Positions 47,647-60,900 of a DNA stretch of 64,000 nucleotides are shown here, piece by piece (within the stretch, counting starts at the first letter, position 1; every line of letters begins with the position of its first letter). The notes under the pieces were generated by a model. The model was not told the DNA's origin and did not search any database. It worked only from the letters and a program-made list of their open reading frames with translations. The stretch lies in assembly GCA_963922205.1 (NCBI GenBank), contig CAWUHX010000007.1, positions 2,728,001-2,792,000 on the forward strand. Direction: 5' to 3'. The position numbers and the translations under genes were made by a program. The stretch comes from Romanomermis culicivorax (lineage: Eukaryota; Nematoda; Enoplea; Mermithida; Mermithidae).

Positions 47647-48919
47647 CAATTCACGGGTTATTCATGTCCTTGGACGAAATTCAATCAAAGCAAAAGTTAA
47701 AAATACAAAACTAGGGTGTAAAACTGTAAAATGGTATGCTTCTAAAGCTTTAGGAACCACTAAAATTTTTCTAAAAGTTCATGAGAAAAGAGAATCTCAT
47801 TCTTACAGAATCTAATGCTACTGCTGTGCTGAAAACAAATGGTATTGTCGTAACTATTTAAAATATCTGAGGAAGGTGGCTTTTAAACTGTATGATTAAG
47901 AGTCTTTTTTGACATGTGCATGTAAATCATAGTTGCGAAGCAGAGGTCCCCAAGGTCAGATTTTTCAGGTAGGGGTGAAGTTGAAAATTTGCGGGGATAA
48001 TGTAGCTAAATGTTCACTAAACACTTCATTTTGTCTCAAAATTAGGCACCCAGTGATCAATTTTAAGAACTTTAGGCAGGGGTAATAACCCCCTCATAAC
48101 CCTCCCTATGGGGTAGTATATCGTTTCATCACTTTCGAGTATTGTTTCATCACTTTCCAGTAGGTCATAGTATTCATTGCTCGGGCTGGTTCATGAATGA
48201 CTCCTTACGATACGAACTTTCTATTGTAAACTACTATTGTGGTCGCATAGCTAATGCAGTTTCAGCTCAGTTCGAGATAAATACTTTACAAATATGATAT
48301 AATGACATCACATTATCTTCATCTAAATTCTACTTATACGAGTTTATTGTTAGAAGCTAGAATTTTAATCTACCGCACTAACAATGTAATTTGAAGATCT
48401 GACGTTTTTGCTGGACAAGACAAAAAAAATATTAGTTTCTTGCTGTATTTCACCTTGCGGGAGACGTTCTGACTGAATAAACGTAGCTATCGCTACTATG
48501 GCACTAAAAATCTCCGACCCCCGGTGAATCTGGATTTGCCGGACCCGGAGTCGGAGCCGTGGTCGATCTCTGGTTCTATATGAATTCCTGAAACAACTGC
48601 ATAAAATCAATTTTTAGATTTTCTGGGCTGAAAGTGACGTTCTAAATTTTTAAATTAGTATTTTTTTGTTTTCAACGTTATGAAAAGCTTCTATAATGTT
48701 AAATGTTGAAAATTCGAATTGCGTTAAACTTCCTCATGTGTACCAAAATTATTCTACAAGTATACTATGAATCAAAACTATAGTTTAGGTATGTACTCTG
48801 TTATATAGAAACACGATTTTTCATTTTGTGGAAGATTTCGTTAAAAATAACTGCATGATGGAGAATGTTTATCATTTTGATCCTTTGCAGCGGAAGTATA
48901 CATATATCGCCGATTCGCT
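47647..48919. other. Upstream region of WDHD1-like gene; no gene seen
   Basis: No supported ORF. The sequence just before 48920 should hold the promoter and 5' UTR of the WDHD1-like gene, but no element stands out. A short direct repeat around GTTTCATCACTTTC occurs near 48125-48150. Confidence 0.45.
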
Positions 48920-48993
48920 ATGGTATCAATATCGAACTTGAGATTTGCCCATGTAGAAGGCCTCATTTCAATTTGCTCCGACAAGAATGATAA
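48920..48993 (+). CDS. wdhd1: WDHD1-like exon 1
   Basis: ATG at 48920 opens MVSISNLRFAHVEGLISIC and runs to GATAA before the donor GTAAAT (phase 2). With the first base of exon 2 this makes Lys, then IFTCGSDGD. The length to the first WD signature matches the family, which supports this start. Confidence 0.8.
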
Positions 48994-51900
48994 GTAAATG
49001 ACAGGCTACAATCAGGGTTTTTTGTGCACTGACTGAGCATAGTTTTTGGAGCTCGTGCACACATTTGTTAGGGTGTTTTGTGCACGGTGCAGAAGTCGAC
49101 TTTCATATAATGTGAGTTTTCAAGTTGCACGTTTTCAATATGATTTTTACACTTTGTTGGTGTATGAAAAATGATTTAATTGACAACGAAATTAGACTGC
49201 TTATCCATCAAGGGAATAAATGTTGACAACATTCATTTTTCAGCTTTCTAATATCAAAATCCATAGAAATTTTAGACGCTCTTGAGTCATGGAATAAGTC
49301 TTGGAAACATTCATTTACCATCGTTTTAGAGTATAAAACTGCAACAAATTTTCCAGTTCTTCGCGCATGAAGGAAGAATGGGGTAAGACCCTCTCAACTT
49401 TAAACACTTTCTTAACTTCGAACACATATGTGTTGTAACGTTGAAATCACAGTTTTTTACTTTGGCTGATCACAGAGGTGTCGCCAGTGGTATTTCTAGG
49501 AAATCAAAGATTTTTGCTTCAGTTTTTTGTTGCTTTTTTATTAATTTTTATATATTCTTACGATCTGACCTAAAACTCAAAAATGTTGGCTTTTTCATAA
49601 TTTTTTGTAAATTAGCGACTGTAGAAGCATGATGACGTTTCAATAAGCTCGAAAAAACATGAATAAGAACCGTGTGAAGATTTTTGAACGGAAAAAATAA
49701 TTTGATGAAAATGGTGAAAAAATGTTTTGCCTCTTTCGCCAAATGGCTAAAAAATCTGTGCGGAAAAAACCGTGTCTCCACTTCATTTGAATTTAATACA
49801 ACGGTTTTTTGTTAGTATGAAATTTCCATACATATTTCGTAATCTGAAAAGTTAAAAACTGTTTGATTATTTCAAAACTGCATACGTTAGCACCTCTCAC
49901 TCAGATGTCAGCGACAGTATTGTAGCATCCCATGATTTTATACTACTATGGAAGTGCATTTTTTCTAACAGTACACAAACTTCTTGATCCTATTTGTGCA
50001 CCGTGCACACCACGCAGTGCACAAAAACCTAGCTAGAATACAAACTTCATATATGACTATAGGTTGATGGTGTGGCATAACTAAACAGATTAAAATAGCT
50101 TCAAATGAACTAATCAAATTTTCTCGGGTTTACTCGGGATTTTAGTCCGAGAACAGACTGGATTCACAACTTTGGATCTTTTCCGAAAGATCCCTGCTGG
50201 TGAATCGTTAATAAAGTCGCTTGCATCTGTATTGTTTCCATTTTATGCAGAATTTTCACCTGCGGGTCCGATGGCGATGCTCGGGTCTGGTCGGATTTCG
50301 AAAATGATGACCCTACGTCTTACAGAGTTGGAGAAATAGCAACTGCTGTCTGTGTTCACGTAAGATAATTATGTCTGACTTTTAATCTGATAAAACTGTT
50401 CTGGGTTGAATCGGTTATTCGAAAAATAAGGCAATTACTGTATGTATTTATCTTAGCGTCCTAGAGCTTTTGTTTGAAAGTGCACATTGTAAAGAACTAT
50501 CCAGAATAAGAAGAGAAATATTCTTCACTAAAGTTCCTTTTTATGTCATACAATTTAGTACTATACATTAGTCCTCATTTTCATAGGAAAACACCATGTT
50601 CGTTTCTGACGAAAACGGGTTCATCAATTCATTCGAATTACCCACTGGTGTTAAAATCGAGTCTGTTTGCAAATTTACCCTACCTGTTAACCATATGGAA
50701 ATCAGCGTGAATGGTCGTTATCTTTTGGCTTGTTCAAGGTTAGTTGTCACTGAACTGTGTTGAGGTTAGGGTTACGCACAATTTTTTTATTCCGTAGCGA
50801 TTTTAAACTGAAGCTAATCGACCTGGACGATGGTAACACGCAAATACTTTTCGGTTTGGATGACAATTTGACTCATCCATTCTGCTCAGTTGCCATCGAT
50901 CCAAAAATAAGACACATTGCCGCGTCATCATGCGACGGTTCTGTCAAGGTTTGGGTGATTTCAAAGCCTGCCAAAGCCGTTGCGGCGTTGAAGATTTTAC
51001 CGAAATTTAACGATATCAGGTATGCTTTTTAAATTTCTCCATCAGGGTTCATAGCGACCGGGAGAACCGGGAAAAGACCGGAAATTTTTAGTTGAACCGG
51101 GAAAAAACCGGGAATTTCTTGCAGGAAAACTGGGAAAGTCACGGGGTTTTTGGACGATGTCAAGTGTATGAAAAATATGTCGGAAAGTTGCGTTCCGGTG
51201 CATTTTAGAAAGTCGGAACCTAAAAATTTTCCGGCGCTTTGCGCTGGTAAGGATTATTTTGATCCTTGCTTGCTATAATCCAGCTCAAGGGCGACCATAA
51301 GCATGTCTATTTTATTTACTAGTTAGCATTCAATAGTTTTTATTACATGTCTCACCTCGTGGTTTGCGCGTTAGTATTTCTGAGTTGAATGAAGATTTTT
51401 TTTCGATTTTTTTCACGAAATTTTCCTGCAGTTTTCACAAATTTTTGAACTTTGGGAACATAATTTTTTTTAACTTTTGGCGAATAATTGGAACGAAATC
51501 AGTTTGGGAAAGTGAGCGATACTGCTGTCGAATAATCTAAATTTTTGATTGCTTTTTCTATTTTACAAATTTAATTGGCATTCTTTCAATATGATATGTT
51601 GCATTTTGTCCGACAATGAAAAATGATTGAATTGAATGAAAAATTAGACCGCTTTTCAAGGAAATGACCGTCGAAAAGATTCATTTTCCAGTGTTCTAGT
51701 ATCAAAACTGCAAAAAAATTAGGCGTTTCGCGTTTTCGTAAACTATTTACGAATTTTGTTGTTTCCCCAACTTTATGAAACATCGTTGACTTCAAGCTAA
51801 TTTTTTAGCTGGTTAGCATGTTCAAAACATCTGCAAATTTTTCATGCATGAACATCATTTGGCCGGAAGAATCAAATTTTAAATCACGAAATCGTTTTGA

Positions 51901-54900
51901 AAAGATTCATCATCCAGGGTTCCAAACTATCGTAATCAGAAAAAGAATGATTCATATGTAGTCTATGATTCTTCATTTTAGTCGAGTATTGATATGTCAG
52001 CCGTCGAATTTTTATGCAATTAAGGTTCTCCTCGCTTTGGTTTTATGATAACCCTTTACTATGAATTTTGATAAAGCCTTACCATAATCTGACGCAAAAA
52101 TGAAACATTTTTGATAAATTATGAACTCTAGAAGCATGAATTTGTTCAGAAAAGCTCAAAAATGCATAAATAAAGCATACTGTGGCATTTTCAGGTGGAA
52201 AATGAAATTTGTCGAAATTAGCGAAAAAAAATTTTGACTTCTTTCGCCAAATAACGATAGGGTCTCTGCGAAAAAAACAATGCTAGCGACCCTATCCTAC
52301 CTTTAAAGTATAGTATGATAGTTAGAATTGGTAAATCTTGGGCTCTTTCCCCATTTGGGGAAGAAAATTTTGGGGATCGGATACAAAAAAGATGCATTTT
52401 AGTGAATTTTAGAAGATCATAATCTGAAAATTTTAATAACTTTAATAATCATTGTCATGTACTACCTAGCTCAGGCGCGGCTTTTAGCATGCCTAGCTCC
52501 ACTTATCACTTAATCTATAATGGTTTTCATCATGTTGAACGTATTATCGCATGTTTTCATAGGTAATCTTCAATGTTTATCTTGATATTTAATGATGATT
52601 GACATTTTTCCGTGACACATTTTTTGAGAAAGATCAATACGTCAATTCTCTAAACTTTTTGAAGCGATTGTACCTTTCTTAATGTAAAATCAATTCAAAA
52701 GCTTCATGGAAGTAGTTTTTGGAAATTTATTCTTCTCTTACTCATATCTTTTCGCTCAAGTTTATGAGAGTTTGGGAATAAATTACTGGTTTTAAAATTT
52801 TTCAAATGATAAAGTTCTAGAAATTACGACTTTTGAACACGAAATTCGAATCTAATTCTTGAAATAAATTTTCGGAAAATTGAATTTCCAGCATCGCAGA
52901 ACGTCAATACCCAAAACATTAATATTTTTTGGACTCACACTTGTCTCATCATGGAGGACATAACCGTCGATTTTTCCTGCATTTCAAAGTCATTATGTTC
53001 TTGGATAGTTTGCTGGAAAATTTGTTCCACAATGCTTGTAGATTAAACTTCGATCAAACTCGAAAATTTCAATTTTTCAATGAATTAACTTCCCTAAAAA
53101 ACAGGAGTAGGGTTGAAAAAACTCAAAAATGCATAAATAAAGCGTCTATGAGCATTTTTAAGCGAAAAACGACTTCGGGAAAATTAGGAAACAAATTTTG
53201 ACCCCTTTTCTCATTTGGGGAGAAGGCCCGTGAAAAGACACTGGTAAAACAGTGTTTTTTGGCTTTTCTGCACTGTGCAGAAAGTCGGATGCAGAAAAAA
53301 CACTGATTCGATATCTAAATTATGAAGACGTATAAAAGCGACTTCAAATTCGCTTACATACATACTACATACGTATTATGTTCATTATTGGGACATTTTC
53401 ATAAAATACCTGGGAAACCTGGAAAAGTCAGGGGATTTTTTTGCCCAAGTCTGTATGAGCCATACCTGTACTTGGGGGGACCCCCCCCCCAACTTGGCCA
53501 ACCCTGTACCCAAAATCATTTACCCCCCCGACCCCCCCCCCCAGTTTGGAAAAAATTGAAAAAATTTGCAAAAAAGTGTATGTTTTTTGGCCTTTTTTGG
53601 GAAAAATTTCGACTTTTTCCTACCCCCCCCCCCAAAAAAATTTCGGATTTACCCCCCCCCCCCCAACTGGTCGGAGGTCTTACAGGTATGGTATGAACCC
53701 TGCCTTGATAAATCCAAAATTTAATGAACTTTTTATCGTATTTTCACAATTAATTTGACTGCATCTATGAATTTTTGGTTAAACCCTCTAACTTCGAACA
53801 CATTTGGCTTTGACTTAATCCAACGACTTCAAAAATATAGAAAATTGGATGAATTTTTTTTCAACAGACAGAAAATATTCTATTAGTGTAAGTGCGAAAA
53901 AGTAGACTGTAATCACAAACGGTTAACTTTCCAGATGGATTATTGAATGATTTAGGCGCCACGACTCGAATGTGTTCGAAGTTGGTTTTACCCTATATGA
54001 TTTACCTGGATTTGTTGTCGTTAATTTCATTTTGTGATTTCAAGCACCTTGTTTTTAGCTTTCAATGGCCATTTTTTACTGTTTGAATTTTTAGGAATCT
54101 GGAAAGTCTAAAAGCTTCCCGTTTCTAAGATGCTTTCATTGATTGATTGAAGGCAACGACTATTACGAGACCCAAAATCTTTAGACTAGGCTTTTTGCAA
54201 GCTTCTATCTGCACCGTGTAGGAATGATTGATTTCATTTTTCTTTTGCGATTTTTTTCGTTTTTTCATTTTTTTCGCATTTTTTGTATTTTATATTTGTC
54301 GAGACGAGCAATACTCATTTTTTGACAATAGCAAAATCCAAAAGTAAAGGCCCTGTCATACTTCGCCGCGAGGTACCGCGCGGCGCCGGTTGTCCTATTC
54401 ATACTAACAAGCGGCGCCATACGGCGCCGCTTTTTTACTTTTGAGTTTTGCTCTTGTCAAAAAATGCGTATTGCTCGTTTCGACAAATGCGAAATACAAA
54501 AAATGCGAAAGAGATGGAAAAAACGAAAAAAATCGAAAAATATAAAGCGCAAAAGAAAAATTAAATCAATCATTCCTGCACGGTGCAGATAGAAGCTAGC
54601 AAAAAGCCTAGTTTAAAGATTTTGGGCTCTTGTTTCAATTTGCTTCTCATTCCAACGATTAGTAGCTCTTGAACTGCAAGGAAACATCAATTTATATAAA
54701 TTGATTTCGAAAAATTGAATATATATACACGATTATTCATTCACATATGTGCTATATACATGATCCAGATCTGATCTGGGTCCGGTCGGACCTGCTGTTC
54801 AGGACCCAGATTCAAAGTGGATCCATCCTTTAGCTAGTATTCGGGAAATCGGGACGTTCAGGGAAAAGGGACCAATGCATTTTTCGGGGAAATAGGAAAT

Positions 54901-57900
54901 TTATTCGTTATTCGGGGAATCGGGACCTACGGGGAATATGGACTTTCTGTCAATCGGGATATTTGCGGAAAAGGGACGTTGAGGGAATAAAGACACAATC
55001 AAAATGTGCGAGTACACTTGCTGTAGGAACATGTTTACCCCTACTTTGCATATTCATAATTTTTACACATTAATGTCTTCATTGCAAATTACATGATCAA
55101 CTTCGTAGTAAATCTTCATGGAAAATTAAGTAATCAATTTGGTAAAATAATTTGACAAGCGTCAGAATTCACTATTCAAGTGAAAAATATGATTCAACTA
55201 CATGCATAGATGTCACAGTATGCAACAATATGTTACAACAACAGTATGCTGCAACTTTACAACACATAGCTTGTTCGAAACTTTCGTTCCAGTTGAAACT
55301 TGATGGCGGCGCCGCGTGGCGCCGCAAAAATTACAAAAACCTATTCATACTTCAAAGGTGGTACCGCGCGGCGCCAGCCGGCGCCGCTTTTTAGTATGGA
55401 TAGAACAACCGGCGCAATGATCAGGTATGACAGGGCCTTGAAAAAGCGGCGCCGAAAGGCGCCGCGCGGTACCTCGCGACGAAGTATGACAGGGCCTTTA
55501 GAGTTCAACAAAATGTTTACTATGGGTTGAAATTTCCGTATTATTTATGTATACGAAGAAGACTGCCATAAAATTTAATACACAAGTCTAATAATACGTG
55601 AACATACTATAACAACAAAATTAGAACTTGTCAGATGAATAGAATATAGAACTGAATATATAATAATAGATAGAACTTATGAATGAACATGAATATGAAT
55701 GGAACTTATGTCAGAGAATGTGCAAATTTTAAGACAGAATATGCTAGTACGTTTAATCGCATCATACAAGTAACGGAGATTCGAGATCTGGTGAGTCATC
55801 GATTGTCAAAAACGATTCTCAAGTCCGAAAGATAGTTCAAAAAATATTAACTGTTGTCTAAAAAACATATTAGGCGTGAAGCGCCAAAATAATTGACATT
55901 TTTGACCATTTGTTCAGAGAGGACCTTTTTCTGCCAAAAATTAATAATTTTCACTTTATTCATCCTAAAGATGGGATTTTTATGATAACCATATGGCTTG
56001 CAATGTAATTGGCATATATGGTAATTATATGTGACAGAATAGCGTAGGCTGAATATTTAGAAAGGATTGAAATGTTCTAATGTCTGTCATCTCTGTGGAT
56101 AATAGAGGAAATCTAGAGGTAGTTTTGAACGCATCTCAGTCAGCCTAACCAGATGGAGTAAAAAGTACACACAATTTGGACAAAAAATTTTGATCATCGT
56201 GACAGACATTTAAACCAAAAAGCATAAGTTACCATAATTTCCATTGAAATAGCATTTATAACAATATTTGCTTCATTTCATCCTACCAAAGCTAAATGAG
56301 AAATGTGGATCCGGTTCACCAGATTCTTTCATCACTCGAAAGTTAAACTTTTAAAATAGTTGAAAAATCTAAAACTTCAAAAGCCTTTTATATAAATAAG
56401 GCACCTACATGCAACGGGGCGTCGAGGTCTGGGGTCGGGCGATTTTTTTTGGGGCGGGGTCAGTAATTCCCTAAATTTTGGGGGAAGGGGTCTTTTAAGA
56501 AAAAAATGGTTTTTTTTAACGAAAAAACTCCGAAAAACAGTTCAAAAAATAATAATTTTTTTCTGAAAAGACCGAAAAAGATGTATTCATGGCGCGAATC
56601 GCCGAGAAAATTCGAAAATTTCAGTATTTTTCCGACCAAAAGTATGGGGGTCCCAACGGCTAGCCATAGGATTGGAAAATCCTGGGTGGGAGGGGCGACC
56701 GCCAGCCATATGGTCGACGATTTCTTGGGGGGGTTCCCATAGCACTCCCCCTAATTACATGTATGCCTAAGTTGTATTGCATCTTCAAGTGATTTCCCAA
56801 CCCAATGCCCAATGTCTAACGGATATTTTTGAATTAAAACAGCACTGGGCGCCGTGTCTTGTAGAATATGAGAATTGGGAACACTCACTACATAAAAACA
56901 TGTACGTATTATTTGTTGGTCCAGGGACAATATTAGACATCTGCATCGTTTGACAGGGTATCGGCAGGCACAGGGTATAAATTTTCTGACAACAGAAAAT
57001 ACATTAATGTAATTCAACAATTGAGAATTTCATCAACTGAATTATTATTGACTAAATTTATTTTAATTTACGTGAACAGAACTCTCGTTAAGATGCGCTT
57101 TCAAATGATTTTGCTCATTTTTCAACAAATGAATGTTTACGTAATCCATATTTTGATTTTCATCGGGCAGATGGTGGACATCAGTATCTGCTTCTTTTTC
57201 ACCCTTTTTTATCCTTTTTTCGACATGAACAACAATTTCGGATTTTGTTGCCCCGCTCGGCATTTTTCGAGCGTGGTAGAACATTTTAGAATGGACAGTG
57301 ACGAAACTATTATCTCTCGACGGCGAAAAATTAGACTCTTTTTTTTCGCAATCGATCGTTGATAAGTGCCGTTGTTTTTGATCATCTAATCGTTAAAAAA
57401 GTGTAAAAATGATGCATCGTACCACATAGATAAAGCAGAACAACTAAAATATTCGATAAATTATCTAACGAAGCTTGTGGCTAGGTGATTTTTTTAGTCA
57501 AGGTGTTGTGATGAAACATCGATTTTCTTAGTTGCTATCATAATAAATTTACTTTGAAATTCTTTGTCTTCGGTCAAATTTTCGCTCGTCTTGCATAATG
57601 ATCCGACTTGACAGATAGTTGCTGACTGAACATTTCCTTTTTTCCTTGCGGAAATTATCAAACTTAACCAATAAACTTGCCATTCGTTTGGATTATCACC
57701 GAGTGCAAACTCTTTTTTAACAAGGTCAATAATTTTCTCTTCGTCGCCCCTTTTTAAGCCTAAAAGCGGCGGTTTGGTGTGATAAGACACGCTTTCGGCT
57801 ACATTTTTTATCCATAACATAAGGTCGGAATTAGTGGGCGCAAAAAGCCAATGGATCGTTTGTCGATCTTTGTCCTTCGGAATAGCGATCAGGTTTGGTG

Positions 57901-60900
57901 TACTGAAAATGAGAAAGCATATTCGCCCTTGGTCTGATACTGAGATAGGAATGGTTCCGAAAATTTCAGGAGATTGAATGCCACTTCTTTCAAAGTCGCT
58001 TGAACCGAATCGATGTTTTTTTTTGCGAAAAAGAAACAGAAAATGCGAAAAAAATTTGGGCTCTTTCGCCAAATGACGAAAAAAAGTTTGGGGATTCGAA
58101 GTCGAAGAGGTGCATTGTAGAGGTCAACACCTCAAAATTTTCCGGTGCATGATTATGGTAATCATTGTTTCTAGGCGCGATCGTTAGCATGCCTACTTCA
58201 GCTACTTAACATTCTATAGTTGTCACCATACATGGACGTAGGGGAGTGCCATCATTTACGAAAGATTAATTATGATCCTATAACAAAGTGCACTGTACCA
58301 GAGATGTAATGTACAATGAAGCGAGCAATATAGGTATACAAGCCCGGGCCTTAAAATCAACAGAGTTTCTGCAAATTTTAAAAAACATGCAAAAATGGGC
58401 AATGACACCCCCCTAGAATATCAAAAACTATTGGACCCAAAATCTAGATATTTTGTGGGTGTGCATGGGGCCGAATTCCATCGGTAAATTTTCAGTGATA
58501 TGAGGTACCACTCAATGCACTGTAGAAGGCATTGCATCAAACCTTTGCCTTAGGATTTTGCAAATCATGTTGTTGCCACTCAGTGTGCATCAAAATGAGA
58601 ATATACACTATTTCACTAATATGTTACTGTAAAAATTTGAAAGCTTTAAGTTATTAGCTGCACGAGATATGGTTCAGAAAACCTGAGTGACAGGACTCGA
58701 GTGGAGGAGGAAATTTCACCTGTTTGAGAGTTCTGTATTTTGGCTGGTGGATTCTGCACTATCTTTTTTGGCAGATGGGTAGTACTCATGACGAGCAATA
58801 TTTTGTATATCTTCATTTTAAAATTTAACTATCTACGAGTGTGGTACAGAGGAAAATTTTTACTCAAAGTTTGGGTTACTATCATCTCATGCAGAGCAAC
58901 CTGATTCAAATTTCCTCATAAATCTACCGATGAAACTCGGCCCCATGCACACCTACAAACCATTTAGGTTTTAGGCCCAACAGTTTTTGAGATTCCAGGG
59001 GGGTGTTTTTACCTATTTTTACATGTTTTTCCAAATTCGCAGAGACCCTGTTGATTTTAAGGCCCGGGTTTTTATACTTATGTTGCTCCTTTCAGGGTAC
59101 TCTACATCTTTGGTGCAGTAAACTTTGCTCTAGGATCAAAAAAATTTTTTCCTTATATCATGGCCGTACACCTATGGTTGTCACCACCTACAGTGTCTCA
59201 TCTAATTGTTTAATCTATGATCTTTGATATTGCGATTTTTCCGATTATTTTCACAAAATCATTTTGTGATCCTTGGAAGTTTTTTAAGTTTGTACATGTA
59301 ACCTTTTTGCTTTTGATAAATGATTAAAACATCATCAGTTTGGGACAGTAACAGAAGTTCCTGCTGGTTGAAAAATCTAGATTTTTGGGTGCTACATTGA
59401 TTTTTGAATTTCTGTTGCATACTTTCAAATTTGATTTTTTGCATTTTGTTCAAGTGTGAAAAATGATTAAATTGACTGCAAAATTTGTCCGATAATCCAG
59501 GAGAATTTTGAAAAGGTTTATTTTCCAGCGCTCTACACTCTGCTGATAACCTCAGTTCATAGCTCAAGTCCGAACATCACGTATGGACAGAATAATTAAA
59601 TCTTGAATCATGGAAAAAAGTCGTGAAAAGATTCATTTTTCAGCATGCTAGAGGAAAGAAGATTAAATCAAATGCGGTCTATATTATACCTGGACAGTTG
59701 AACTGAATGTATCTCAGTACCGGATGGAGCGACATCGGTATCAGATGACTTGATTCTCAGCACCAGCTCATGTTTTGTGTGTGAACCGATTTTAACCGTG
59801 AAAACGGGATCGGGATGTCAGCATTGTAATTTGTAGGCAATTCAGGATGTTTTGCTTTAGTTTTTTTGCTAAATTTTTCCTTTTATTGATTTTGCCATAT
59901 TTTTATCGTTATCTGACCTGAACTCAAAAATTTTGCGGTTCTTTATTTTTGGCAAATTGGTGACTGCAGAAACATGAAAATGTTTCAAAAAAGTATAAAT
60001 AAAGAACGTGTGAGAAGTTTTAAGCGGCAAAAACGATTTGGCGAAAATGGCGATAAAAATGCTGTCCTTTTTTCGCCAAATAGCGAAAAAATGTTTGACA
60101 ATTTTTTTCGCAGAGCGCGACACCCTGGAGTACAGAATCTAGCAAAATCTGCTAGTAATGATCATTTTGGAATGTGATAGAAGTGTAAGTTGAGATAGAT
60201 AAAAATTCAGCCGGAATATCAAGTCATCCAAAGCATCAGCGTTAACTTTGCTTCAAATCAATGTTTTTGAAAATTATGGGAGCAGAAAACTGAATTACTA
60301 TCACGTCAATCTAAATACAAAGTTGGAAGGCCTGATAAGCTGGCTAGGGATTTTATATGCAAAATCAATGAGTTGTTAGTGTAATAAAGCAAGTACTCGC
60401 GTTTTTCTGATCTAAAATTGACTTGATCAGTGCCCCAGGGTTTTAATGTATAAGATTGCAAATTTGAAGTTGATGATCGAAATTTTATTCGAAGTATGAT
60501 TTTTGTTTTCCTTTGCATTATTATTCTTAATCAAGACATGTCGTAGGTATTTGCATAGATGCACAAGACAAAAAATTTGCCCGGGATCAGAGAACACAAT
60601 TTTTCGAATATATCGAAGAAATTTCGAATTTTTTCAAAAAAAGACGTCTTTTGCCGGGGGATAGGCCAAATCTGCTGAGAGTAAAGGATAATTTGCGGGG
60701 GCCTAGACCCTCAGGAAACCTGCGTGCGCGTGCATTGGTGTTTGTAGGGATAGCAAAATTACCTGCGCCATATACCACGGCAACGGTACTGGTGCCTAGA
60801 ACACCTCTATCAAAAGTCACAGCTCTAATTTCAATATTCATTATAAATCAACAATGAACTTTGAATTCGACTGTGAAGTTTTGATCGTTTCAAAAAATAG

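Noticed and set aside
57021-57362. Plus-strand ORF of 113 codons
   Set aside because: It is the antisense shadow of PH gene exon 3, which joins in phase with the other two exons.
57493-57552. Stop at 57494-57496 as the end of the PH gene
   Set aside because: A good GTAAAT donor at 57552 and a matching third exon extend the protein; the length then divides by three. The unspliced 19 codons remain an alternative C-terminus.
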